40,827 nucleotides of DNA, from assembly GCA_034436015.1 (NCBI GenBank), contig DAOTWG010000017.1:1-40827 (forward strand), given 5' to 3'. The notes under the pieces were generated by a model. The model did not search any database. It had not been told where the DNA came from and saw nothing but the letters and a program-made list of their open reading frames with translations. Both the position numbers and the translations under genes were made by a program. Every line of letters starts with the position of its first letter. The first letter of the stretch is position 1. Source of the stretch: DAOTVX01 sp034436015. Lineage in GTDB: Bacteria > Chloroflexota > Anaerolineae > Anaerolineales > Villigracilaceae. Below, in pieces: positions 16,227 to 24,634 of the stretch.

Positions 16227-17012
16227 TTAAGTAACCTGACGTTTCAACAACAACGGGCCAAGACGGTCAATCAACCAACCAAAGGCGAGCTCAATAAAAG
16301 GGACGATGCACAACCAGTCCGGAATGGAAACGACGCGCCGCGGACGGCGAATCAGACCTACAATCCGTTCAGCCACTTGTTCCGCAGTTACCCCCACCTT
16401 TGCGGTGGGAAGGGGCAGGGCATGTTCGCGCTTGCGCGCAGCGTCGCTAAATTCCGTCTTGACCGGCCCGGCGCGCACCACACTGACACGAACGGACGAG
16501 CCAACCAACTCACGGTGGAGCGCCGTCGTGAAATTATCCAGAAACGATTTGCTTGCCCCATAGACAGCGACTCCCTGACTGGGCAGACTGCCGGAAATCG
16601 AACCGACATTAATAATGCGTCCCCAGCCTCGTTCGCGCATGGTTTGGAGGAAAGCAAGCGTCAATTGGACTACTGCCTCCACATTGACCTGCAAAATTTC
16701 ACAAGCCGTTTTCCAGGGCATACGAGAACCATAGCCGTACCATCCAAGGCCAGCATTGTTAACCAGCACATCCACCTCGCCAACATGCTCACAGAGACGG
16801 ATGCGCTCGCTCTCCTGTGTTAAGTCTGCCGGGAAAATATACGCCTCACCTCCACGCGCCCGAATTTCTTGCGCCAAAGCATCAAGCCGCTCGCGCCGTC
16901 GGGCTACCAAGACTACTCGCATTTCCTCCCAGGATAGCCGCCGCGCCGTCGCCGCGCCAATTCCGGAGGACGCGCCTGTGACAACAACAACCCTTCCACG
17001 TAGATTCACCAT
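16227..17012 (-). CDS. short-chain dehydrogenase/reductase (SDR)
   Basis: A 261-residue classical SDR. NAD(P) binding: TGASSGIG at 12-19; structural NNAG at 85-88; catalytic Ser about 138-140 (NVGSIS), Y151 and K155 in VYGASK. The basic run after beta-2 (VARRRER) suggests NADPH use, by family rule. The last 35 residues hold a hydrophobic stretch (FIELAFGWLIDRLGPLLL), suggesting membrane association or a greasy substrate. The ATG at 17012 is chosen as the fold starts there; a GTG at 17036 sits too close to its own GAGGA. It is the last gene of the tetR-epimerase-degV-SDR unit, 44 bases after degV. The substrate is unknown. Confidence 0.92.
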   Translation of the reverse strand: MVNLRGRVVVVTGASSGIGAATARRLSWEEMRVVLVARRRERLDALAQEIRARGGEAYIFPADLTQESERIRLCEHVGEVDVLVNNAGLGWYGYGSRMPWKTACEILQVNVEAVVQLTLAFLQTMRERGWGRIINVGSISGSLPSQGVAVYGASKSFLDNFTTALHRELVGSSVRVSVVRAGPVKTEFSDAARKREHALPLPTAKVGVTAEQVAERIVGLIRRPRRVVSIPDWLCIVPFIELAFGWLIDRLGPLLLKRQVT

Positions 17013-17056
17013 AACCCACCGTGATTGCAAAAGCACTCCTCAACCGTTGTTTTCAT

Positions 17057-17926
17057 TCATCTGTCGCCGGGAATCGAGATAGGCATCAGTTCCATTGGCA
17101 CAACCGCTGCGCCAACAATACCCGGGCCGGTATGGACGCCCAACACGGGTGAGATGCGCAGAATCTCCAGACGAGCAATTGTCAGCCGCTCGCCCAACAG
17201 GCGAGCCAGAGCCTCCGCCTGGTCGGCGATTCGTCCGTGCAGGACGGTCACCCACACAGGTATTTGCCCGAACTTTTCGCTCAAATGAGTAGCGATTGTT
17301 TCCAAAGCACGAGAGAGTGTGCGCGCGCTAGCAACAGTGCTATATTTCCCATCACTATCCACACGGATAATTGGTTTGAGATGGAGCAAAGCTCCGGCCA
17401 GAGCCTTGACGCGTCCGATTCGTCCGCCGCGCGCCAGGTACTCCAACGTCTCCAGCATATATACGACTTCGGTCTCTCGACGAATGCACGCCAAACGTTC
17501 CTGAATCGCCTGCAACGTTGCCCCGGCACGGGCCGCCAGCGCAGCCGCCAATACCTGGAAGCGCTCTCCACCGGAGAGAGTCAAGGTGTCCCATACCGTA
17601 ACTTTCTCCGGCGCGGTCTCCGCGGCCGCAACCTGCGCGGAGCGAAAAGTCCCAGAAAGCCCTGAGGAAATGTGAATAGAAAAGACATGCTCCCCAACGG
17701 CGACAAGCCTGCGATAGAGAGTCGCCAACAGTCCACTGGAAGGTTGGGAGGTGGTCGGGATTTCTGGCTGCATGGCCTCCAGACGATCATAGACTTCATC
17801 GGCGCCGAGGTCCGCCGAGTTGACTTCACCTTCCGGAAAGTGGATGTACAGTGGCGCCTGGACGATACCTAATTCTTCGAGTTCCCCAGGCGGCATATCG
17901 GCGGCGCAATCGGTCACAATTTTCAT
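17057..17926 (-). CDS. DegV family fatty-acid-binding protein
   Basis: A 289-residue DegV protein. This family binds a fatty acid between two domains and, in firmicutes, serves fatty acid kinase. Family signs: TDCAADMP near the N-terminus, PTTSQPS (57-63), SSGLSGT (87-93) with the carboxylate-binding residues, LARGGRIGR, and LGVHTGPG near the C-terminus. The start has a GGAG 6 bases upstream, and its ATGA overlaps the stop of the epimerase, so the two are translationally coupled. No FakA kinase is in the window. Presence in a TetR-controlled unit hints at lipid-linked regulation, which is inference. Confidence 0.93.
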   Translation of the reverse strand: MKIVTDCAADMPPGELEELGIVQAPLYIHFPEGEVNSADLGADEVYDRLEAMQPEIPTTSQPSSGLLATLYRRLVAVGEHVFSIHISSGLSGTFRSAQVAAAETAPEKVTVWDTLTLSGGERFQVLAAALAARAGATLQAIQERLACIRRETEVVYMLETLEYLARGGRIGRVKALAGALLHLKPIIRVDSDGKYSTVASARTLSRALETIATHLSEKFGQIPVWVTVLHGRIADQAEALARLLGERLTIARLEILRISPVLGVHTGPGIVGAAVVPMELMPISIPGDR

Positions 17927-18921
17927 GGTTGACTCCTGACAAAACGATACCGTTCCTCCAGAAACCAGCGCACCGTATCGGCGATTGTTGCATAGACGGG
18001 ACGGGGATGAAAGCCCAGTTCGCGCGTGGCTTTGCTATGGCTGATCTCTGCATTGCTCCGTAGGACTTCGAGCGAATAGGGCGTGAAGCGAGGCCTGGCC
18101 TTGACCAGGCGGTAGTATAACGGCGCGACGCGCGATGCCAGCATGGCCAGGGGCCAGGGAATCTTGATGCCGGCGATTGCCTTTCCTGTGACGCGGCAAA
18201 CTGTATCGATCAATTCGCGCACAGAGATTTTATGCCCGCCAAGGATGTAACTTTCCCCACGCTGCCCTTTCTCCTTTGCGGCGATCAAGCCATCGGCCAC
18301 ATCGCGCACATCCACAAAGTCATACGCGCCCTCCACATAGAACATCAGACGGCCTAGGGCTGCGCTGCGCAAGACTTCGCCCATCTCCGAGCCGCGAAAA
18401 TCATAAGGGCCGATGACGCCGGTTGGGCAAACAATGACCGCGTCCAATCCATCCTGAGCGGCTTTCTGGACTTCGAGGCTGGCAACCGCTTTCGAGCGGT
18501 CATATTCACCGTAGGGGTTTTCGGGGTCATAATCTAGCGTCTCGTCCACCACACGGCCAGGAGGGATGCGCCGCAGGGCATGGATGGAACTGGTGTACAC
18601 CAGCCGTTTGACACGCATCCGCCGCGCTGCCTCCAGTACATTGCGCGTCCCCTCCACGTTTACCCGCCAGACAAGCGGGTTATGCCCCGGCAAGATGGAA
18701 ATCACACCGGCAAGGTGATAGACCGTATCCACTCCGTCCATGGCCTCCAACAACGAACTTTTGTCCAATACGTCTCCGGCGAACAGTTCAACGTCCAGGC
18801 CGGCAAGCGGGGAGGAATCCTCGCCACGCCAGAAAAAAGCTCGCACCTTTTCCTTAGCCTGGGTTAACCTACGCACCAAAACGTTGCCGATATGTCCGGT
18901 TGCTCCCGTGACAAGGATCAT
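17923..18921 (-). CDS. NAD(P)-dependent epimerase/dehydratase (extended SDR, dihydroflavonol reductase-like)
   Basis: A 332-residue extended SDR. The nucleotide motif is TGATGHIG at 5-12, catalytic Ser at 111-112 (YTSSIHAL), and Y140/K144 in EYDRSK. The layout resembles dihydroflavonol-4-reductase-like and 3-beta-hydroxysteroid dehydrogenase-like groups acting on hydrophobic alcohols or ketones; the true substrate is unknown. The ATG at 18921 has GGAGAG about 7 bases upstream. It lies 50 bases after tetR and overlaps degV by four bases (ATGA). Confidence 0.9.
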   Translation of the reverse strand: MILVTGATGHIGNVLVRRLTQAKEKVRAFFWRGEDSSPLAGLDVELFAGDVLDKSSLLEAMDGVDTVYHLAGVISILPGHNPLVWRVNVEGTRNVLEAARRMRVKRLVYTSSIHALRRIPPGRVVDETLDYDPENPYGEYDRSKAVASLEVQKAAQDGLDAVIVCPTGVIGPYDFRGSEMGEVLRSAALGRLMFYVEGAYDFVDVRDVADGLIAAKEKGQRGESYILGGHKISVRELIDTVCRVTGKAIAGIKIPWPLAMLASRVAPLYYRLVKARPRFTPYSLEVLRSNAEISHSKATRELGFHPRPVYATIADTVRWFLEERYRFVRSQP

Positions 18922-18971
18922 AGTAGCTCTCCTGCCATTGCGATAAATCTACCGAAGGATTCGGTGTGCAT

Positions 18972-19586
18972 TCAAGGCCTCCCGTCCGCTTGGGCAGAGA
19001 TTGGTTCACGCGCTAGACCGTTCATCAAGATTTCCATGCTTTTCGCCGCAACCTGAGGCCAATCCGCGCCCCGAGGGTCAAGCAAGCCCTGAACGAGTAA
19101 ACCGACCGCCAGGGAAAGGATAAGTTGTGCCGCTGCCTGCGCGTCCACGGGTTTCAACGAACCTTCGGCGATTCCGTCCTCGACGAGCTTACTGAAGTAG
19201 GCGCGATAATGGCGATAGGGTGCGATCATTGCCTCCCAGACCTTCTCATCGCGGCTTGCCTGCAAGAAGAACTCCAGGAACATTGGCAGGCGTTCTTCCG
19301 CACTCTCGAAAACCAGCGGCAACAGGCGAGTCATGTGCACAAAAGTAGCCGGCGCCGTGGCCTGACGCAGACTCTCCAGGCCGGCATCAATGACCTTAAG
19401 CCAACCGCCAAGCAAGGCCAGGAAAAGCGCTTTTTTGCTGGGGAAATGGTGATAGAACGCACCCTTGCTCACGCCAGCGTCGTTGCAGATGGCGTCCACG
19501 CTGGCAGCGTTGTAGCCCGCAATAGAAAAACGACGTAGGGCAGCATCCAGAATGCTGGCGCGTGTTGCCTCGCTTCGTCGTTGCAT
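18972..19586 (-). CDS. TetR family transcriptional regulator
   Basis: A 204-residue repressor. The N-terminal helix-turn-helix spans about 10-55, with the family signature ILDAALRRFS, ASVDAICNDAGVSKGAFYHHFPSK in two adjacent parts, and an all-helical ligand domain after that. The ATG at 19586 is chosen over an in-frame TTG four codons upstream because GGAGGA fits it. Its promoter carries a 34-bp palindrome right over the -10 and expected start, so it almost surely represses itself and the epimerase-degV-SDR genes that follow 50 bases later. The ligand is unknown; the operon content suggests a lipid or other hydrophobic compound. Confidence 0.95.
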   Translation of the reverse strand: MQRRSEATRASILDAALRRFSIAGYNAASVDAICNDAGVSKGAFYHHFPSKKALFLALLGGWLKVIDAGLESLRQATAPATFVHMTRLLPLVFESAEERLPMFLEFFLQASRDEKVWEAMIAPYRHYRAYFSKLVEDGIAEGSLKPVDAQAAAQLILSLAVGLLVQGLLDPRGADWPQVAAKSMEILMNGLAREPISAQADGRP

Positions 19587-19596
19587 GGGTTCCTCC

Positions 19597-19630
19597 AATC
19601 AATCATGCCGACTAGTCGGTATGATTGATT
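19597..19630. promoter_or_regulatory. 34-bp palindromic operator of the TetR operon
   Basis: Two 17-base half-sites meet at ACT|AGT with one mismatch in 17. The left half is AATCAATCATGCCGACT; the core CCGACTAGTCGG is perfect. It overlaps the last three bases of the -10 and the expected transcription start, and ends 10 bases before the tetR ATG, so a bound repressor would block transcription. Confidence 0.85.
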
Positions 19631-19656
19631 ATATTTAGTTCTATACGGCGCGTCAA
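19628..19656 (-). promoter_or_regulatory. sigma-70-type promoter of the tetR operon
   Basis: On the minus strand: TTGACG (19651-19656), a 17-base spacer and a perfect TATAAT (19628-19633). Transcription would start near 19621, inside the palindrome. Confidence 0.85.
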
Positions 19657-19696
19657 GGCGTAGGGACCTGACAAAACCGTCTGCATTTTGCAAAGC

Positions 19697-19729
19697 AACA
19701 ACCCGGCCCTGCGGCAGAGCCGGGTTGTT
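19697..19729 (-). terminator. strong hairpin, probable terminator of the GH130 gene
   Basis: An 11-bp perfect stem AACAACCCGGC/GCCGGGTTGTT with an 11-base loop, 22 bases after the GH130 stop. The following T content is poor (GCTTTG), so termination may be incomplete or the hairpin may protect the 3' end. Confidence 0.6.
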
Positions 19730-19750
19730 CTCTGGCGGGGAAAACCTTGG

Positions 19751-20734
19751 TTACACGTCCGAGTTGTGTTTGAGGAAATCCAACACTTCCCCTACCCTGC
19801 AGAATGCCAGCGCGGTTACCGTATCCGCGCCGCCATAATAGATGGCGATTCGCCCGCTGGGCTGGTCGTAGAGTGCTGCACACGGGAAAGCCACGTTTGG
19901 TGTGTCACCTACACATTCGTAGTAGGTCTGCGGGGAAAGTAAGTAGGGAGCGCCGCGGTAGATGACCTTCCAGGGCTTGTCCAAATCGAGCAATGCGGCT
20001 CCGAAGGAGTAAGTGAAGCCATTACAGGAGGTAAGAACGCCGTGATAGAATAACAACCATCCCTCCGGCGTCTCAATCGGGGTCGGGCCTGCGCCGATCT
20101 TGGTGCTTTGCCAGCCGCCTTTGGTCCCCATGACGAAACGGTGCTCGCCCCAGTGAATCATGTCCTCGCTTTGGCTAAGGTAAATATCGCCAAAGGGTGT
20201 GTGACCGTTATCGCTCGGGCGGTTCAGCAGGATGTATTTCCCATTAATGCGGCGCGGGAAAAGGACGCCGTTGCGGTTGTATGGCAGCAACGCGTTTTCC
20301 AGGAAGTGAAATTCTTGAAAATCGAAAGTGTAGCCAATACCAATCGTAGGACCATGGTAGCCATTGCACCAGGTAATGTAGAAACGGTCTTCTAACCAGG
20401 TCACGCGCGGGTCATAACGATAATGGGTAAAGGCGCTTTCGGCATCCTTGCAAATCCATTCGATAGGATGATGGTCAATTTGCCAATGGATTCCGTCCTG
20501 GCTGAAGCCACGGTGGATGTCCATGCGGCGCCGTTTGTCATCGCAACGGAAGACACCGGCGAACGTGCCGTTGCATGGCACAACCGCGCTGTTGAAAATG
20601 CTGTTCGAGGGGGGAATGTGATCGCGCGGAATGATAGGATTCCCGCTATACCGCCAGACAATATCGCTGCAATCCGCAGGACGATCTTCCCAGGGAATGT
20701 TGGGAACATGGTAGGAAGGATGAAGGGTAGACAT
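19751..20734 (-). CDS. GH130 family glycoside phosphorylase/hydrolase (probably mannoside-active)
   Basis: A 327-residue five-bladed propeller enzyme of family GH130, which breaks beta-mannosidic bonds, often by phosphorolysis. Family signs: GNPIIPR (31-37), NSAVVPCNG (48-56), YDPRVTWLED (107-116) with D108 as the expected catalytic Asp, TKIGAGPTPIETPEGWLLFYHG in adjacent parts, and a C-terminal IYYGGADT. There is no signal peptide, so it acts in the cytoplasm on imported or internal oligosaccharides. Phosphorylase versus hydrolase cannot be settled by eye. The ATG at 20734 has GAGGAT 6 bases upstream. It is 100 bases after the tryptophan-rich membrane protein on the same strand. Confidence 0.88.
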   Translation of the reverse strand: MSTLHPSYHVPNIPWEDRPADCSDIVWRYSGNPIIPRDHIPPSNSIFNSAVVPCNGTFAGVFRCDDKRRRMDIHRGFSQDGIHWQIDHHPIEWICKDAESAFTHYRYDPRVTWLEDRFYITWCNGYHGPTIGIGYTFDFQEFHFLENALLPYNRNGVLFPRRINGKYILLNRPSDNGHTPFGDIYLSQSEDMIHWGEHRFVMGTKGGWQSTKIGAGPTPIETPEGWLLFYHGVLTSCNGFTYSFGAALLDLDKPWKVIYRGAPYLLSPQTYYECVGDTPNVAFPCAALYDQPSGRIAIYYGGADTVTALAFCRVGEVLDFLKHNSDV

Positions 20735-20834
20735 AGGACTATCCTCGCGAATATCTCGGAAATAACGGGATCGAAAAGTTCTAAACAGGCGTATTGCGCG
20801 CTTGCCAAGATTCCTGTGCAAGACCTTGTTTCTC

Positions 20835-21620
20835 TCACGATGGCAGTCGTTCGCCGCCAATCCAGCGATCGCGCGTTTTGATGATCAAGGCAAGGAACAA
20901 CGTCAACGCAACCGCGCCAAAGGCGATCCAGATCGCCATCGTGACAACACCCTGCCGGGGAAATTTGACACCGATTCCTGCCAATGCCCACAAGATTACC
21001 GCCGCATAGGCAAGATCACCTCGGGTGAAATTCATGGCGGCGCTCAAGGCAACAACGACAATCAACATCCCAATCATCCACGTCCCGTCGCTCAACCCCC
21101 ATTGATTCCAGCGCACATAGTCGAGAACAGCGCTGACATTCGCGATGGAGGCCACGGTAATCCAACCTAAGTACATGCTCAACGGGACGCGCACCGCCCA
21201 TGTCTCCGCCGACGAGACGCGGAATTTCCCTACGCCCAAACGCAGGTAAATGACAAGCAACGCCACGAGTAGAAGGAACATCGCGAGTAACGTTAGGACG
21301 AAGTATTCGTAATGCCAAAGGAAAATCCAGGCGCCATTCGCCAGATTCGCCAGCACAACCCACCAACCCGTTTCACGAAGGCGAGGGTTGACGCGCTGCA
21401 CGGGCAAAGCCTGAAAGATCATGTAGGCCAACAAACCCGCGTAAATTAGCCCCCATATGGAGAACACGTAGCCGGCAGGGACGAAGTAAACCCGAAAGCG
21501 ATCCGAAATCTCGCCTGTCGTCAGGCCGTTGATGGGAAGTGCATTCGCCAGAACGTTGACAACAATCGTAGCCATTGTGGTCAACACGACCAGGATTTGG
21601 CGCCATAGGTCTTTCTTCAT
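20835..21620 (-). CDS. tryptophan-rich multispan membrane protein (TspO/MBR-like annotation group)
   Basis: A 261-residue protein with about seven to eight transmembrane helices and many Trp residues (SIWGLIY, WIFLWHY, GWITV, WNQWG). The FSIWGLIY motif and overall text resemble proteins annotated as tryptophan-rich sensory proteins related to TspO, which bind porphyrins or other hydrophobic ligands; this form is longer than the five-helix, 160-residue TspO. The start ATG at 21620 has GGAGG 6 bases upstream, and an extended -10 lies about 55 bases ahead. The function is unproven. Confidence 0.75.
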   Translation of the reverse strand: MKKDLWRQILVVLTTMATIVVNVLANALPINGLTTGEISDRFRVYFVPAGYVFSIWGLIYAGLLAYMIFQALPVQRVNPRLRETGWWVVLANLANGAWIFLWHYEYFVLTLLAMFLLLVALLVIYLRLGVGKFRVSSAETWAVRVPLSMYLGWITVASIANVSAVLDYVRWNQWGLSDGTWMIGMLIVVVALSAAMNFTRGDLAYAAVILWALAGIGVKFPRQGVVTMAIWIAFGAVALTLFLALIIKTRDRWIGGERLPS

Positions 21621-21673
21621 AGCAAGCCTCCTCGGAACGTTTTCTCGCTTGCCTCCGCCAGGGATGCCCTTGT

Positions 21674-21682
21674 ATTATAGCA
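21674..21682 (-). promoter_or_regulatory. extended -10 promoter of the tryptophan-rich membrane protein gene
   Basis: TGCTATAAT on the minus strand, a perfect -10 with the TGn extension and no clear -35. It gives a leader of about 45 bases. Confidence 0.6.
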
Positions 21683-21710
21683 TGTATTCTTAGCCTCTCG
21701 CGCCCGAAAT

Positions 21711-22691
21711 TCAGCGGCCCCAGCGCGGCTGCCAGTCACAATAGTCATTGTCCGTCAGCCGGGTCAGGCATTTGCCCGTGATAGTCATGATGTAGATCTC
21801 ACAACCATCTGGCTCGTACATGCGGTCGAAATAGGCAGTGAAGGCAACCCAATTCCCGTCGGGCGAGAAACTTGGCCCCACGCTATTGCCGCCGTTCGTG
21901 AGCTGCCTCCAGGCGATACCGTCCCAAAGGTAGATGTTCCTCTGCCAGGGTTGGCCGGCGTAGGTGACAATGTGACCCTGCGCCGACCAGTCATTACGAC
22001 CACGCATATCCTTTAAAGTCAGAACTTGCACGACGCCGGCATCCTCCACCGAGACGATGTAAAGCGAAGGTTGATCCAGGGGACCGGAGGCAAAGAGGAC
22101 CTGGCGGCCATCCGGCGACCAGACTGGGTCCCAACCAGGCGTGTACAGGCGTCTCGGGTTTTTTCCGTCGCGCTCCATAATACAGATAGAGTCCAGCCGG
22201 TGCGAGCATTTGTACACAATTCGTTTACCGTCGGGAGAGATGGTTGGCGCGCTGGCCTCGCCGGGGCCAAAGGTGAGCTGCTGGGTCGAGAGATCATGAA
22301 GATTTAACTCATAAATCTGCCACGAACCTGAGACATTGCTTGTGTACACGATGCTTTCTCCATCAGGCGCGAGCGAGGCGAAACCGTTATTGGCGCCGTT
22401 ATCCGTCAGACGACGAAAGCCGGAGCCATCGGCATTCATCAGGCAAATGTCGTTCTGTTCCGAATCGCGAGAAATCTGGCAAGTATAGACGATCTTGCCG
22501 ATCGGTGGCGGGAAGCAGGGAGTATCCATCACCGTAGCAAGAGGAACGGTCGAGAACGGTTTCGGTGTGTGCCTTACAGGAACGGGAGACGGCGAGGCAA
22601 CCGAAGTCTTGCAAGCAGCGCAAACTACGATCAAGAAAACCGCAAACGCCGGCTCTTTCCTGCACCGGCCAGGACTATCAGCCTTGTTCAT
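21711..22691 (-). CDS. PD40/TolB-like beta-propeller lipoprotein
   Basis: A 326-residue exported protein. The N-terminus has a hydrophobic stretch (15-26) followed by C27 in a loose lipobox (CAAC), then a Pro/Ser/Thr-rich linker and a propeller built of WD40-like PD40 repeats: APDGESIVYTS, SPDGKRIVYKC, SPDGRQVLFAS and SPDGNWVAFTA. Such propellers bind proteins or ligands at the cell surface; no catalytic residues are visible. The ATG at 22691 overlaps the end of the CDP-alcohol transferase gene by 14 bases, implying coupled translation; no good ribosome-binding site is seen. An in-frame TTG upstream is less likely. Confidence 0.85.
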   Translation of the reverse strand: MNKADSPGRCRKEPAFAVFLIVVCAACKTSVASPSPVPVRHTPKPFSTVPLATVMDTPCFPPPIGKIVYTCQISRDSEQNDICLMNADGSGFRRLTDNGANNGFASLAPDGESIVYTSNVSGSWQIYELNLHDLSTQQLTFGPGEASAPTISPDGKRIVYKCSHRLDSICIMERDGKNPRRLYTPGWDPVWSPDGRQVLFASGPLDQPSLYIVSVEDAGVVQVLTLKDMRGRNDWSAQGHIVTYAGQPWQRNIYLWDGIAWRQLTNGGNSVGPSFSPDGNWVAFTAYFDRMYEPDGCEIYIMTITGKCLTRLTDNDYCDWQPRWGR

Positions 22692-23367
22692 GCTCGCGCG
22701 CCAACCGCCGCGTTTCCTGAACAGCCGTAACCACGAAAAAGCCAAACAAAAGCGCCGCTACAACTACGGCAGCGATATCGTAGGGGGTGAAAAGAAAGCG
22801 CCCCAACGGTCCAAGCGGCAGGGCAAGGGACCGCACGCCGCCAAAATACATCACAGTGTTCAGAAGGATAGCGAGGACGCGTATTTCCGTCGGGCCGAGT
22901 TTTCCATAAGAAATTTTGAACTCGCCTGCCACGCAGGTTCGCACGTACACCAACACGGAAAGCATCAGATAGGCAATCAATGCCAGGCAGGCAATGTTGA
23001 AACTAATATAGGGCGTAAGTCCAAGGCCCAAAAAAATGAGCATTTGACTGAACGCATCCGTGGTGTGATCAACGAAAAAGCCATAGCGCGGGCGTTCCAC
23101 GTGACGATAGCGCGCCAGCGTACCATCCAAGCTGTCACCAAACCAATTGATGACATAGCCGAACGAAGCCAGCCAGAGGAAGTTGCGATCCCAGCCGCTC
23201 AAAACATAGCAAGCCGCGATAAGCGCCGAACCAGCAATGCCGATCCAGGTACAGGTGTCGGGAGTCACCCATGCCGGCAGATGAGCTGCAAGCCAACGCA
23301 ACGCAGGTCGCTCTAGTGGACCAAGCAGGATATCGTTCACACGTTGATGGTTTGTTATATCAGACAT
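22678..23367 (-). CDS. CDP-alcohol phosphatidyltransferase family protein
   Basis: A 229-residue integral membrane enzyme that swaps CMP of a CDP-alcohol for an acceptor alcohol, making a phospholipid or related phosphodiester. The family motif D-x2-DG-x2-AR...G-x3-D-x3-D is intact: D78, D81, A85-R86, G96, D100 and D104. About six helices follow the usual plan. The ATG at 23367 has AGGAG 7 bases upstream. Which headgroup it uses (inositol phosphate, glycerol phosphate or other) is not clear. It follows the LpxL-like acyltransferase by 97 bases, an association known from actinobacterial phosphatidylinositol mannoside loci. Confidence 0.93.
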   Translation of the reverse strand: MSDITNHQRVNDILLGPLERPALRWLAAHLPAWVTPDTCTWIGIAGSALIAACYVLSGWDRNFLWLASFGYVINWFGDSLDGTLARYRHVERPRYGFFVDHTTDAFSQMLIFLGLGLTPYISFNIACLALIAYLMLSVLVYVRTCVAGEFKISYGKLGPTEIRVLAILLNTVMYFGGVRSLALPLGPLGRFLFTPYDIAAVVVAALLFGFFVVTAVQETRRLAREHEQG

Positions 23368-23464
23368 CGTTCTTCTCCTGGGGAAAGGGAACAAACGCAC
23401 AATGACTCATCACAGCAGCCTTGCGCTGCATACGAAATCGATGCCGATCGAGGCAAGGAACCGC

Positions 23465-24388
23465 TTATAGCGGCAATTCCATTACATCGGGCCAGACCGG
23501 CAGGAAAATTGACCATTGAGAAGGCGCTCGACGAATGAATTCTTCGGCAATGCACAACACGTTCTCTGTGTTATAGAGCAGCTCTTCCTCGCGATGAGGA
23601 CGATCCTCCATCTCTATCAAGTCCGAGGTATATACATGATACTTGTTATCCGACTCGCGATGGGCTACCATAATCAGGATCGGCGTGTGCGTTTTCAAGG
23701 CCAAATAGGTAGCATGAGTAGGCAGAGAAGACGGCCGTCCGAAGAATCGCGGTCGCAATGAAGGCGCCTCCACCGGACGATCGATGCCAGTTAAGACAAG
23801 GCCACCTTGTTCTAGGTGGTGAACAGCCTGGCGCATTGCCGGAATGGATGCGGGAAGCAACTTCATACCGGAACGGCGACGGATTTCATACTCAACGCGC
23901 CTCCCCCCTTGTGGATTGGGAATGGTCAACACCAGGGGAGCCATGCCTTGTCGGCACAGCGCTTGTAGGATGAGATCGAAAGCGCTCATATGTAAACCGG
24001 CGACAACCAGACCGCGCTCTGCAAATTCGGGGCGGCGAATCAGACTCTGGCTAACTTCGTCCAGTACGAAGAGGCGCCGGGTCGCTTGGGGATTAGACAG
24101 ATAGTGATAGAGGTCAAAGAGCGCACGGGCAGTGTTACCAAGCGTCTCCTTGACAACGTGCTCGAGCGCTTCCGAAGCGAGATTTTCGCCGTGTACAACC
24201 CACTGGTTGGCGCGCACTGCCCGCACAAGCGGCGCATCCCGACGCGCGGCAATCACGCGCGTCGCTACCCAATCCGCCAGAGCATAGCCGGCGCGAGGGG
24301 ACAGCAAGCGGCCCAGCATCAACGCCAGCGCCAGACTAAAGCGGCTATCGAGAAAACGTTGGAAAAACGCGCCAGAGGAAAATCTCAT
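23465..24388 (-). CDS. LpxL/HtrB-like lysophospholipid acyltransferase
   Basis: A 307-residue membrane-associated acyltransferase of the LpxL/HtrB/PatA group, which moves a fatty acyl chain from acyl-ACP or acyl-CoA to a glycolipid or phospholipid. The HX4D motif is H133-MSAF-D138, and the N-terminal hydrophobic region is about 17-45. The GIDRP and TYLALKT text downstream matches the second half of the fold. The ATG at 24388 is chosen because its ATGA overlaps the stop of the 78-residue gene and a GGAGG lies 10 bases upstream. A lipid A role is unlikely, as no other lipid A gene is near; a PIM-like acylation is possible but is inference. Confidence 0.9.
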   Translation of the reverse strand: MRFSSGAFFQRFLDSRFSLALALMLGRLLSPRAGYALADWVATRVIAARRDAPLVRAVRANQWVVHGENLASEALEHVVKETLGNTARALFDLYHYLSNPQATRRLFVLDEVSQSLIRRPEFAERGLVVAGLHMSAFDLILQALCRQGMAPLVLTIPNPQGGRRVEYEIRRRSGMKLLPASIPAMRQAVHHLEQGGLVLTGIDRPVEAPSLRPRFFGRPSSLPTHATYLALKTHTPILIMVAHRESDNKYHVYTSDLIEMEDRPHREEELLYNTENVLCIAEEFIRRAPSQWSIFLPVWPDVMELPL

Positions 24389-24621
24389 CGTTTTCTCGCC
24401 TCCGCGTCGGGGATCTCTTGAGCACCTCTGCGCAACAGGTCGAACGCGCTTTCCACAAGCGCATCCAGGCGCGCATCGGGAATCGGCCCCCCTTCTTCTA
24501 GGGCACCCACCACTTTGAGCAAGTTGCCGCGCAGACCGCTGGCGCGTCGCGCCCAACGTGAATCGGCGGATAAGCGCTCCAAGCGGCTGATAAGAAGGCG
24601 CAGGAATTCAGCCTGCTGCAT
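24385..24621 (-). CDS. small conserved-looking helical protein coupled to the acyltransferase
   Basis: A 78-residue, charged, all-helical protein beginning MQQAEFLRLL and rich in Arg, Leu and Ala (RLERLSADSRWARRASGL). I do not recognise it. It is credible because it lies 8 bases after the RluA stop, overlaps the acyltransferase start by four bases (ATGA), and reads like a compact protein throughout. No ribosome-binding site precedes the ATG; a perfect TATAAT 7 bases upstream would give a leaderless message. Upstream in-frame codons lie antisense-like within RluA and are not supported. Confidence 0.7.
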   Translation of the reverse strand: MQQAEFLRLLISRLERLSADSRWARRASGLRGNLLKVVGALEEGGPIPDARLDALVESAFDLLRRGAQEIPDAEARKR

Positions 24622-24628
24622 GAAAATG

Positions 24629-24634
24629 ATTATA
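24629..24634 (-). promoter_or_regulatory. TATAAT abutting the 78-residue gene start
   Basis: A perfect TATAAT on the minus strand overlapping the RluA stop codon, 7 bases before the ATG at 24621. The -35 position reads ACGACT, a weak match. Confidence 0.4.
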
